Assembly (NCBI GenBank): GCA_039704465.1 | Contig: JASFAU010000006.1 | Coordinates: forward strand, 930,001-994,000 | From: Plasmodiophora brassicae | Taxonomy: Eukaryota; Endomyxa; Phytomyxea; Plasmodiophorida; Plasmodiophoridae | Reading direction: 5' to 3' | Length of the DNA stretch: 64,000 bases | In this document: positions 46,366-54,746 of the stretch, one piece after another | How positions within the stretch are numbered: the stretch's first letter is position 1 | Layout of the letters: each line of letters begins with the position of its first letter | Notes under the pieces: generated by a model | Database searches by the model: none | What the model was told of the DNA's origin: nothing | The model's input: only the letters and a program-made list of their open reading frames with translations | Translations under genes and position numbers: made by a program

Positions 46366-47480
46366 CTGGCGTTGCACTACTGTTTTCCGTGAATACAGAT
46401 TCACTAGCCACATATTCGGGTCTCTCTGAAGGGAATGATAGCACGTCAAGCAGAACCGTACCGAAACAAAGGAAGATCGTCCTGCAGACTTGTTGTGCCG
46501 CGAGTCTGCCCCCAGCGTTAGACGACAAATGACGGGCACGAGGACATGCCGACACCAAACCCGCAGGTCAGAAAAACTTTCACGTTGGTTATTTTCCCGG
46601 CTGATTCTATCCGAGCTAGACCATACTCCACAGGAAGAGACGGAGGGTGAGGTCGCTACATGGACAAGTACACCAGTACTGTTACGAAGTCGGCGAAGTC
46701 ACACCCTATGACGAACTCTCCAGAAGTGGCGCATTCTCCCAGCGACTGATGAAACAGTTCGCTGATTATCCCGTTCAGAAAAGTATTGAAGGCAGTCGTC
46801 AGTCGAGGTCGTGCTGCTCATTCCCATCCATCAGCCTCGAGTCTTCTCGCAGATCGTCGCAGCTTCTTTGCAACCGCCACCAGCTTCTCGTTGACGCCGA
46901 TGGTTGAGAAGGTAGCGTTGAACGTCATGTTGCCTTTTCGCGCTGCCACCATGGACCCTTCGTTCGTTTTTGAGTCTCCAGCCAGCTGCTCCTCGTCACT
47001 GAAGGTAGGGTTACCGTCAGCGAGGAATGTCAATGTTGCCAGGTCACCCATTTCACCCGTGCTCAAGTCGCTCAACCGAGCACTTGAGAGCGTGACAACG
47101 TGTTCAAGCATGGCGCTTCAGACCGACAAGACGAGGCAGAACCGCTGTTTTCTGCAAGCGCTGACAACAACGTGCAGTTGCTATAAAGACCAATCCCATT
47201 GGCTTTGCAGTTTGCAACGCTGGCGTTTATTCAGAACGCTTCGTTGAAGCAGCAGGTTTTAGCAGGCCAGCGTACTATTATTGTTGCACGTCGGAGCTAG
47301 AACACACAAACGAAGACGTACCCAATTACTCCACTTCGTGGGCGGCGGACTCCGCCACGGCATTTCTTGTCCTATCCACTAATAGAGCCACTGCAGAGGT
47401 GGACGTTCCCTCCGCCACGGCATTTATGGCTGCTGTAGAACGGGCCCCGAAATTCTCATTGCACAATCGAGTCGTCAACG
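46366..47480. other. Duplicated non-genic block, ABC-transporter-like remnant (copy 1)
   Basis: No intact gene. A plus-strand frame near 46665-46790 reads CYEVGEVTPYDELSRSGAFSQRLMK, resembling the tail of an ABC transporter nucleotide-binding domain (EL...GAFxxL). About 46620-47240 is similar to 48190-48710, so this is one half of a duplicated block. A minus-strand ORF (46818-47111) is also open but has no identified domain. The last 100 bp resemble the sequence upstream of the paralogue at 51519. Confidence 0.5.
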
Positions 47481-48176
47481 ATGTCAAGTGGTGCTGGGCG
47501 GGCAGCTGTCGTTGCCGTTGTCATCCTGTGCTACTGTGTGTTCGCAGACACGGCGACAAAGGAAGCGGATGCGGCGTCGAGGGTTCTGGTCAAGCGACAT
47601 CTGTTGAAGGCGGTCGCTGCCAATGCAGCCACTGCCGGTTTGGGTGTTGGTGTTGCGGCGTCATATCTGTCTGCCCCTGGAAGACTCCACGCCAACCCAA
47701 ATGAATTTGAGAGGTACCTGTATTCGAAACTTCCGGGCGGGTCCAAGTTCTTGTCTGGTGGCCTTGATGTGAGCAGCGGTATGATCCTAGCAGGCCTTGC
47801 CTCCGGCATATACGGGAATGCGCAACTCCATCTGGCTGTCGGGGAGAGCGCCCTCCACCACCTAAACAAGGGCTCCCAGGATCAGCCGAAATCAAACGCC
47901 CGTGTCGCCCAGAAACTCGCACTTGCTGCCGTGTCCAATGGAATCTCGTCGGTCGCGTTGACAAAGTCTGTCCCGGTCACGGGTACTCTCCTGTTAGCTG
48001 GGTCCGGATACTATGGACTAAAATCACTCATGTTCGACAACGCCAAGCGTAGGAAGACAGCCAAATCCAAGGCAAGATCCAGGAGGTCTGCCAAGCTCTT
48101 GCAGTCTACTGGTGCGACAACCGTGCCCTCTCTTCTGGTGGCTTTCGCCATCACCATGTTCGTTTTATGTTTCTAA
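47481..48176 (+). CDS. Secreted/GPI-like protein, family A copy 1
   Basis: Intronless, 231 residues. Signal peptide MSSGAGRAAVVAVVILCYCVFA; an Ala-rich mildly hydrophobic region; HLAVGESALHHLNKGS; LALAAVSNGISSVALTKSV, TGTLLLAGSGYYGLKSL; a basic Lys/Arg/Ser stretch; and a C-terminal hydrophobic end (VPSLLVAFAITMFVLCF) like a GPI-attachment signal. The paralogue at 51519-52202 is nearly identical in the first ~45 and last ~120 residues but differs strongly in the middle. No known family recognised. Confidence 0.75.
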   Translation: MSSGAGRAAVVAVVILCYCVFADTATKEADAASRVLVKRHLLKAVAANAATAGLGVGVAASYLSAPGRLHANPNEFERYLYSKLPGGSKFLSGGLDVSSGMILAGLASGIYGNAQLHLAVGESALHHLNKGSQDQPKSNARVAQKLALAAVSNGISSVALTKSVPVTGTLLLAGSGYYGLKSLMFDNAKRRKTAKSKARSRRSAKLLQSTGATTVPSLLVAFAITMFVLCF

Positions 48177-49100
48177 ACGTCCTACAGCGGAAGAGATTGA
48201 GGGTTTGGTCGTTACATGGACAAATACACCAGGGCTCTTACGAAGTCATCCCCTATGGTGAATTCTCCAGAATTACTGGCGCCTTCTCCCAGCGCCTGAT
48301 CAAAATAGTAGTTTGCTGATCATCCCGTTCAGGAAGTACTACTAGAGGCAATTGTCGAGGCCGGGCTGCTCTTTTCCCATCCAAACTCGCTCGGCCTTGT
48401 CGCAGATCGTCGCAACTTCTTCTTTGGCAACCGCCTCAGTTTCTCGTCGACGCCGGTGGTTGAGAAAGTAACGTTGGGCGTCATCATGTGCTGCCACTCA
48501 GGCTCTTCGTTCGTTTCGGAGTCTCCAACACGTCCGCGAAGAATGGCCCGTGGTCAAGTCGCTCGCCTAGCACTTGACAATGGCGTTGCAGACCGGCAAG
48601 ACGAGGCAGGACCGCAGTTTTCAGCAGTCGTTAAACACGACATGCAGTTGCTAACGACCGATCCAGTTGGGTCTGCAGTTTGCACCCAACGCTGCCGCTT
48701 ATTCAGAATGCTTCGTTGAAACTAGCAGGAATTTGCAAGCCTGCTTACGTACAATTGTTGAACGTTGACACTACTGTCGAGCATGACCGTGATGCATGAA
48801 CGTGCAACTCTGCGAATACGTATGGGGCCGTTTCACCGACGAAGACATCCATCCTGGATGGTTACACATGAATAAATTCTTCAGAGCTAGAAATTTCTGG
48901 ACATCACTTTGAGCAATTCTACCAATCATTCCCGGAAGGAACAATTGCCCATAGCAGTTTTGTCGCGAGCCTAAAAGCGAATATCCACGGCGCCATTTGG
49001 CAGGCCCCAAAGGAGTCGTATCGCCCGCCAGGATGGCGGGGACGGATCGGACGGCGCACCGAGCTCGGGGTTGCGGATGGTGGCGCTGGCCGCGCAGAGC
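48177..49100. other. Duplicated block copy 2, no intact gene
   Basis: About 48190-48710 resembles 46620-47240, including the ABC-transporter-like remnant (GSYEVIPYGEFSRITGAFSQRLIK at ~48228-48306) followed by stops. The rest, to about 49100, has nothing I can assign; it may hold the 3' end of the minus-strand LRR gene. Confidence 0.5.
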
Positions 49101-50654
49101 ACAATATGCCAAAAACGACGTAGTTCGACAAATAGCGGCAGAGGTATCCCATAGAGCGGTCGAGATATCGGGTTTCCCGAGAGTCCACTAGACGCGCAAC
49201 CATCAGTGACGTTTCGGAAGGTTCACCGGTGGCACACGTACATGTACGACAAGAACGGCATCCCATCGAATGCACCTTCCTCGATCGATTGGATGTGGTT
49301 GTAGTCCAGATGGCTTCCAGGAGGTCAACTGAGATTTTCCAAAGTTGACTGGAGTGAACGAGGTACATACAGATAGCACAGGAATGGACAGCAGTTGAAC
49401 ACACCCTTTTGGATCACCTGGATATGGTTGTTGTGTAAGGTCCTGTGCAGAGGTAATCAATGGATCTCACGCGGCCAGGAACTTTGTCGGTGGTCGTACA
49501 GTGTACGTAGCGACGACATTCCATCGAAAACTCCAGCACTGAGTGAGCGTATCTCGTTCCCATCCAGAAACCTAGACAAAACTCAGCACGACAGACAAAG
49601 TGCACTTTTGAGGATGTACAGCTCAATTAGTGATGACAGATCGCGAAAGGCGCCCGCCGCGATCTCTTGGATCACGTTTCCACTCAAGGAGCTGTCCATA
49701 AATGATCAGTTTCGAAACCTCGGCACGCGGTTCGCGTGGAGCAGGATACTGACAGTTTTATCAGGTGCGTGAACCCGATAAACGCCCGGTGTGACACATA
49801 TTCGATGTTGTTGTCATCTAGATATCTGAGCAGCGTCCGGCATTAATATTAAGAAATAGCACTCGCGACAGCTACAGGCACAACTGGCATACAGGTTTGG
49901 CAGCGACAGCAAACGAGGGCTGTTCGAGAACCATTCTTTAGATAAGCACCCCCAGACTTCTCTTTCATTGCATTCTTGAGTCGCGGACAGGAGAAGAATG
50001 CATTTCTCTTGGAAGTAAATCATTGCCATACGGGCAGTGATGGCTGCAATGCAGTGGTCAGGTAAATGTACACCGGCACTGCCCACAGAATCAATGTTAG
50101 CACGCAAACATATGGTACAAGAAACCTATCAGGCAGACGACCTAATCGCCAAATAGTTGAAGACCTTTCGATATGATTTGTGCACATTTCTAAGGTACGG
50201 CATGAATGTCCTCGCAAGATATTCTGTCAACTCGTCCTCTGCGAGACCAGCGCCTAAGTAATCGGCGGCTATTAGCATATGGAACAGCCCGTCGGTGCCA
50301 ACGTCTGTAAGCGATAGACGCCCTTGCATATAGTCTTCCAACTGGCACGGAAACGCTCCACGTCAGAAAACAGTAGGTCGGGGACACGATACCTGGGAGC
50401 AATACCATGCGCAACTGCACCATGCTAACACCCGTCAGCGAGATTGCCTCGCCTGTGTCTTCAACTCGACCGACCATGCTGCCTAGGGCTTGGAAGTACT
50501 TTCCGACGGCGGAAAGGTTCATGTGAACCGAGGTACCATCGGAGAGCACGAACCTGGCGGCATCGACGGTCGACGTGGACAACCACAGCATGCCCAGCGT
50601 CAGCAAATGTATCCCAGGTTTCAGGCAAGTGCTGGAGAGAATGCCATAAGACAT
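49100..50654 (-). CDS. Secreted BTB/SKP1-like protein with leucine-rich repeats
   Basis: Minus-strand gene, approximate 3' end. The first exon starts MSYGILSSTCLKPGIHLLTL with a hydrophobic signal-like segment, then a BTB/SKP1-like region (FVLSDGTSVHMNLSAVGKYF; GLFHMLIAADYLGAGLAEDE). After a Cys-rich part come LRR units, each on its own small exon: LDDNNIEYVSHRAFIGFTHL, SGNVIQEIAAGAFRDLSSL, LDGNEIRSLSAGVFDGMSSL, LHNNHIQVIQKGVFNCCPFL and LDYNHIQSIEEGAFDGMPFL. Introns of ~50-60 bp separate the units. Like the ankyrin genes at 16.6-19.9 kb it couples a secreted SKP1/BTB-like head to a recognition repeat array. The exact exons and the stop are not settled; it could be partly decayed. Confidence 0.6.
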
Positions 50655-51129
50655 CGGAGTGAATCTCCACTGGCGATAGGCAGAGGTGCGCGCTAGAAGT
50701 CGACACGGCCGTCACGACTGCCACAACCAGTGAACCAGATGGTCCGACGCTGCGAGATGCGTCGTAAGCGAAGGAACGCCCGTGCCGCCGACCGGTACGA
50801 CGCAACGTGCGAGTTGTCGGAATGTTCTCTTCCCAACGGCGCCCTGCGCGGTCGCCATCCAGTTTCGGCACTCCGGCCGCCTTGCTCCAGGTATGGTCAT
50901 AGCAGTTGCATGCCGAGGGCTCATTCGGGTTGTGTCTGTACCGTATGTGTTCCGTCTACGATTTATTGTGGCAATATGTCATGGAACCGGTTGGCAGGCA
51001 GTTCACTTTATACTGTATCATCGATGCCATTTCGTCTGACATTTCGTTTGTCTATATAGTCGATCCGGCCGCCGTCGTTTGCTAGCAATCAGCGTATACA
51101 TCGTCGAATCCGCCACGGTCTGTGATACC
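50655..51129. other. Upstream region of BTB-LRR gene
   Basis: No recognisable gene. GC-rich left half with open frames on both strands; the right half becomes AT-richer up to the APMAP-like fragment. Presumed promoter of the minus-strand BTB-LRR gene. Confidence 0.35.
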
Positions 51130-51370
51130 GTTCACGTCCTTCGTTTCCCGTGTGGGGCAATGTCGATCTTGTCGCAGTCAATTGCTTGTCGAGAATCGAC
51201 CTATGTTCGGCTATCCTGCTGGGCGCCTGCTTCGCGGGGATCCTGCAACGGGAGACATTCATGCTGTTATTGACCAGATTCGCTTCGCGAATGTGGTCGC
51301 CGTTGCCCATGACGGATCATATTAATTTTGTCATTGTTGCCGAACCTACGGGCGCTCGCGTCTGCAGAGG
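51130..51370 (+). pseudogene. APMAP gene fragment
   Basis: About 240 bp closely matches the middle of the APMAP-like gene at 45690-45860, including the DNA behind FGYPAGRLL and the following blade. It carries substitutions and small indels, shifts frame, and ends after a match to the VAETYGRRV region. It lacks both ends of the gene. It lies just upstream of secreted family A copy 2, as the full gene lies upstream of copy 1, so it was carried in the same duplication. Confidence 0.8.
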
Positions 51371-51518
51371 TGGAGGTTCCTGGCGGACTCCGCCTCGGCA
51401 TTTCATCTACCGTAGATCATAGATGGCCCCCTATCTGAGCAGAGAGCTTCGTTCACGGAGTGTATGGCTGCTGTAGAAAGGGTCCCGAATTTCTCATTGC
51501 GCCATCGAGTCATCAACG

Positions 51519-52202
51519 ATGTCAAGCGGTGCTGGGCGGGCAGCTGTCGTTGCCGTTGTCATGCTGTGCTACTGCGTGTTCGCAGACACGGCGACAAAGG
51601 AAGCGGATGCGGCGTCGAGGGTTCTGGTCAAGCGACATCTGTTGAAGGCGGCCGTTGCCGAGGCAGCCAGCGTCGGTTTGGGTGTTGGTGCTGCGGCGTC
51701 AGTGTTGTCTGCCGTTGGGCTCGACGCCGTGGCAAAGGAGCTTCAGAGGGGCGGATATTCAGACCGTCTACCCGACGGGAACAAGTTGATCTTGGCCGGT
51801 GGTTTTGGTATGAGCCTTGGTATGAGCCTTGCTGGCCTTGCCTCCAGCATATACGCGAGGGCGCAACTCCATCTGGCTGTCGGGGAGAGCGCCATCCACT
51901 ACTTAGACAAGGGTTCCCCGCATCCGCCGAAATCAAACGCCCGTGTCGCCCAGAAACTCGCACTTGCTGCCGTGTCCAATGGCATCTCGTCGGTCGCATT
52001 GACAAAGTCTGTCCCAGTCACGGGTGCTTTCCTGTTGGCAGGATCCGGGTACTACGGGCTCAAATCACTATTCGACAACGGCGGGGCCAAATACAAGGCC
52101 AGATCCAAGAAACCTGCCAAGCACTTGCAGTCTACCGGCGCGACAGCAGTGCCTTCACTTCTGGCGGCATCCGCCATCACGGCGTTCGTTGTATGCTTCT
52201 AA
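51519..52202 (+). CDS. Secreted/GPI-like protein, family A copy 2
   Basis: Intronless, 227 residues, paralogue of the gene at 47481. Same signal peptide (MSSGAGRAAVVAVVMLCYCV), same C-terminal half (ARVAQKLALAAVSNGISSVA...) and hydrophobic end (VPSLLAASAITAFVVCF). The central ~60 residues diverge (EAASVGLGVGAAASVLSAVG, then LQRGGYSDRLPDGNK against RYLYSKLPGGSK). The 70 bp before the ATG are also conserved between copies, indicating duplication with regulatory sequence. Confidence 0.75.
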   Translation: MSSGAGRAAVVAVVMLCYCVFADTATKEADAASRVLVKRHLLKAAVAEAASVGLGVGAAASVLSAVGLDAVAKELQRGGYSDRLPDGNKLILAGGFGMSLGMSLAGLASSIYARAQLHLAVGESAIHYLDKGSPHPPKSNARVAQKLALAAVSNGISSVALTKSVPVTGAFLLAGSGYYGLKSLFDNGGAKYKARSKKPAKHLQSTGATAVPSLLAASAITAFVVCF

Positions 52203-52318
52203 ACATCCGTTTGCGTTCTTTCACATTCCAGCAACTACCGTTGATTAGGGCAATGAGCCCATGACCGACTGAGCGGCTTTCGCTTCTGACGGCGCAGTCC
52301 GCGGGCGGGGAGTTGGCG

Positions 52319-53103
52319 ATGGATTCTGGCAGCGAAAGCGATCAAGGAATCGCCAGGGACGATCCCGGATCGTCCGCGGCAATCCTGCCGTACCTGTACG
52401 TCGGCGACGCTGCGTTTGCATGCAATACGGCGGCCTGGAAAGAACTGGGTTGCGCGATTCCCGTTGTATGTGGGACGACGTACATGGACTGATGGAAGAA
52501 TGACGTTCCAGGCATAACGCATGCGGTGAACTGCAGTTCCGACGACGTCGAGCTCGGCAAGAACGTTACGTCGCAGTTTGCAGCGTACACTGAGCTGCCC
52601 ATTGCCGAGGCCATTGATGAAGACGTCTCCGAGTACTTCGAGCAGGCGTACGACGCGATTTTCAAGGTTCGATGAGGACGGACGGACTGTTGCTGTTTGC
52701 CAGGAGTAACCGTTCTCGCAGGCGAAGACGGACGAAACCAGGGTTCTCGTGTTCGGCGAGGATGGTCGCGGCCGTGCACCTTGCATCATTGCGGCGTACA
52801 TGATGATGGCCGGTGAGCGGCAGCACAAGAGGCTGACGCTGTCCATGGCGCTGAAACACATGGAGTCGAAGTGGGCCTCTGAAATCAATGGCGGCTTCCT
52901 GAGCAAGCTTATTGCTCTGGAAAAGAGCCTATACGGAGAGGTCGGGTACGATGCCGATTGTTTCTTCAGCCGGTACCTGACGTGGCACTTGGGCGAAGGT
53001 TTCGATCCGCGTTCCAGGCAAAGGCGAGAAGCATTCCGGTGGTTCATCACGAGGACGAGGCGGTGCCCGCGGCCGAGGCAGCAAGGGCAAGCGCGGCAAG
53101 TAG
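52319..53103 (+). CDS. STYX-like pseudophosphatase (dual-specificity fold)
   Basis: Exons 52319-52448, 52512-52666, 52722-52940 and 52999-53103 give 202 residues. The fold is that of a dual-specificity phosphatase: ILPYLYVGDAAFACNTAAWKELGITHAVNCS, then VTSQFAAYTELPIAEAIDED, EYFEQAYDAIF, and the active-site loop VLVFGEDGRGRAP. The catalytic Cys of HCx5R is Gly here, as in animal STYX (HG instead of HC), and the His is Phe, so it should bind but not cleave phospho-residues. The helix after the loop (CIIAAYMMM...ALKHMESKW...GFLSKLIALEKSLYG) is conserved. It ends with an Arg-Gly tail (SSRGRGGARGRGSKGKRGK), which is unusual for this family. Confidence 0.85.
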
Positions 53104-53204
53104 AACATCAATTTCAGTGAACCACCCTCGTCAATTCTTGTCAATGGGCATTATTGTATTGAACATCGTATAGCAGAGCGGTAGCGTCGACACTAGTAGC
53201 CAAC

Positions 53205-53579
53205 TTATTTGGCATCCGGGCCTCCTGGTGATGCCGCATTACGCGATAACTCCTCGACCTTCGCTGTCAGTTCCGCGATCGTCTTATCCTTGACGGCGAT
53301 CTCCTCCTTCTGGCGGTCGCACGTCTTGCGAAGCTCGTCAATGTCGACGCCGATTGGCGCGCCCAGGTACTCCTTGATGAAATCGATCGCGTTCTCCGCC
53401 GCGGGCCTCTCCGGCACCTCGTACAGGCCGACCAGCACCTTGGTCAGCGCGTCGATCACGCCCGATTTCTCCAGGTACGCCTGGAACTCCTCCTTCTTCG
53501 ATTCAGCCGTCTATGCAGAGCCGTGCCGCTGTCAGCGTGACCGACCAGCACGGTCCAGCGAACCGCGCCCGACCTGCAT
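53205..53579 (-). CDS. MYCBP: c-Myc-binding protein homologue (MYCBP/AMY-1)
   Basis: Small conserved protein associated in animals with c-Myc, AKAPs and cilia. The main exon 53205-53510 reads TAESKKEEFQAYLEKSGVIDALTKVLVGLYEVPERP, then AIDFIKEYLG and a coiled-coil tail. A 63-bp intron (53511-53573) joins it to a 6-bp first coding exon, ATG CAG, at 53574-53579, giving 103 residues, exactly the usual MYCBP length. Without that microexon the family N-terminus would lack a start. Confidence 0.85.
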
Positions 53580-53887
53580 CGCTGCGCTCAGCCCGGCGAC
53601 CGCCCAACGTCAACACAAAATAGCGCGACCCCGCCTCAACGATTTTGTTTCGAACTGTCACTACTGGGACTGGGAGCCCTAATAGTCACACGCAGCCACC
53701 ACGTCGCCTGCAGGCTACAGCTGCCGCTACCGCAGTCATCTCACGAGATCCAGGTTAAAGCTCTGACACCACAATCCGTTTCCGACACGTTTCGGTAGGG
53801 GGGTTTGCCAGTTGACTCATGACAGGGAGACCTGTTGGCAGTCGAGACCGACCCAAGTTGACATGGCATATTCCATATATCTAGGAG

Positions 53888-54535
53888 ATGATGCAGGACC
53901 GCGTGATGATCGCCCTTGTTGCTGTCGTTGCGTTGCTGAGCGCGCCTGCGTGCGCCCGCGTTATCATTGTGGTTCCCGTCGATGCCAACGGCGCTCCGGC
54001 GCAGGTCGGGCCAGGGTACAACCCTGTGCAGGACTACAACCCGCGTGTGGCGCAGGTCCAGAAGGATCCTGGAACCTACGCGCCCATTGAGATGTTCACA
54101 ACGCCGCCGCAAACGTACACGCCGATCGCACCTGTCGATCAGACTTACCCGCCCGTTAAGGCCAAGCCGGAGACGTACGCGCCGATTAAGGTCAAGCAGG
54201 AGACATACGCGCCGATTGTGCCGACGGCGCCAACGCAGACATACGCAGCAAAGGCGACGCCCGCTCCACGCAAAGCCACTTACGAATCATCGACACCGGC
54301 CCCAGAGAAGTACGTCGAGAAGACATCATCGGACGTGTCAGAGCCGTACTCGCCATCGACGTCGGCGTACGGCGGGTCGATCCCAAACACGACGTACGGC
54401 GGGACGACAAAGTACAACGTTGGGACGTCAGTCCCGTTCAAGAGCGGCAAATACGCGCGAAGCTCCTCTATGGCATTGTCCCTGTCCGTCGTTTCCGCCT
54501 TCCTGACATCCCTTATGGTCATCTCGCACATCTGA
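53888..54535 (+). CDS. Secreted repeat protein with ETYAPI motifs, GPI-like end
   Basis: Intronless, 215 residues. Signal peptide (MIALVAVVALLSAPACARV) and a central run of TYAPI/TYPP/ETYAPI units with Lys, Pro and Thr spacers (KPETYAPIKVKQETYAPIV); a Thr/Pro/Ser-rich segment; TYGGTTKYNVG; and a C-terminal hydrophobic segment (MALSLSVVSAFLTSLMVISHI) typical of GPI attachment. Tyr/Pro/Thr-rich repeats suggest a wall or surface protein, possibly cross-linked through Tyr. AATAAA follows 15 bp after the stop at 54550-54555. Confidence 0.72.
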   Translation: MMQDRVMIALVAVVALLSAPACARVIIVVPVDANGAPAQVGPGYNPVQDYNPRVAQVQKDPGTYAPIEMFTTPPQTYTPIAPVDQTYPPVKAKPETYAPIKVKQETYAPIVPTAPTQTYAAKATPAPRKATYESSTPAPEKYVEKTSSDVSEPYSPSTSAYGGSIPNTTYGGTTKYNVGTSVPFKSGKYARSSSMALSLSVVSAFLTSLMVISHI

Positions 54536-54746
54536 GCCCCTCCGAGTACAATAAACACAAGACCGGTGTCACCCAGACCTGTCGCGTTGGACATGCGCCA
54601 AGTGGACACACAGAAAGGCGTGTCGTCTTGCAGGTGTTGGCCTACGTCGGCTGATTCGTGACGCCCAGCAGAGGGTGCTGCAAGTACAGGCAGTAGGTTT
54701 ACTTGTTTGGTTTGTTAGGCCAGCGGTCGCTAGAGTACTCGAGGTC

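Noticed and set aside
46818..47111. Minus-strand ORF of 97 codons starting MLEHVVTLSSARLSDLSTGE
   Set aside because: Protein-like, but it lies in a duplicated block whose other copy keeps only a short part of it, and no family was recognised.
52246..53050. Minus-strand ORF of 271 codons over the STYX-like gene
   Set aside because: The plus strand gives a full phosphatase fold with consistent intron phases; this frame has no domain.
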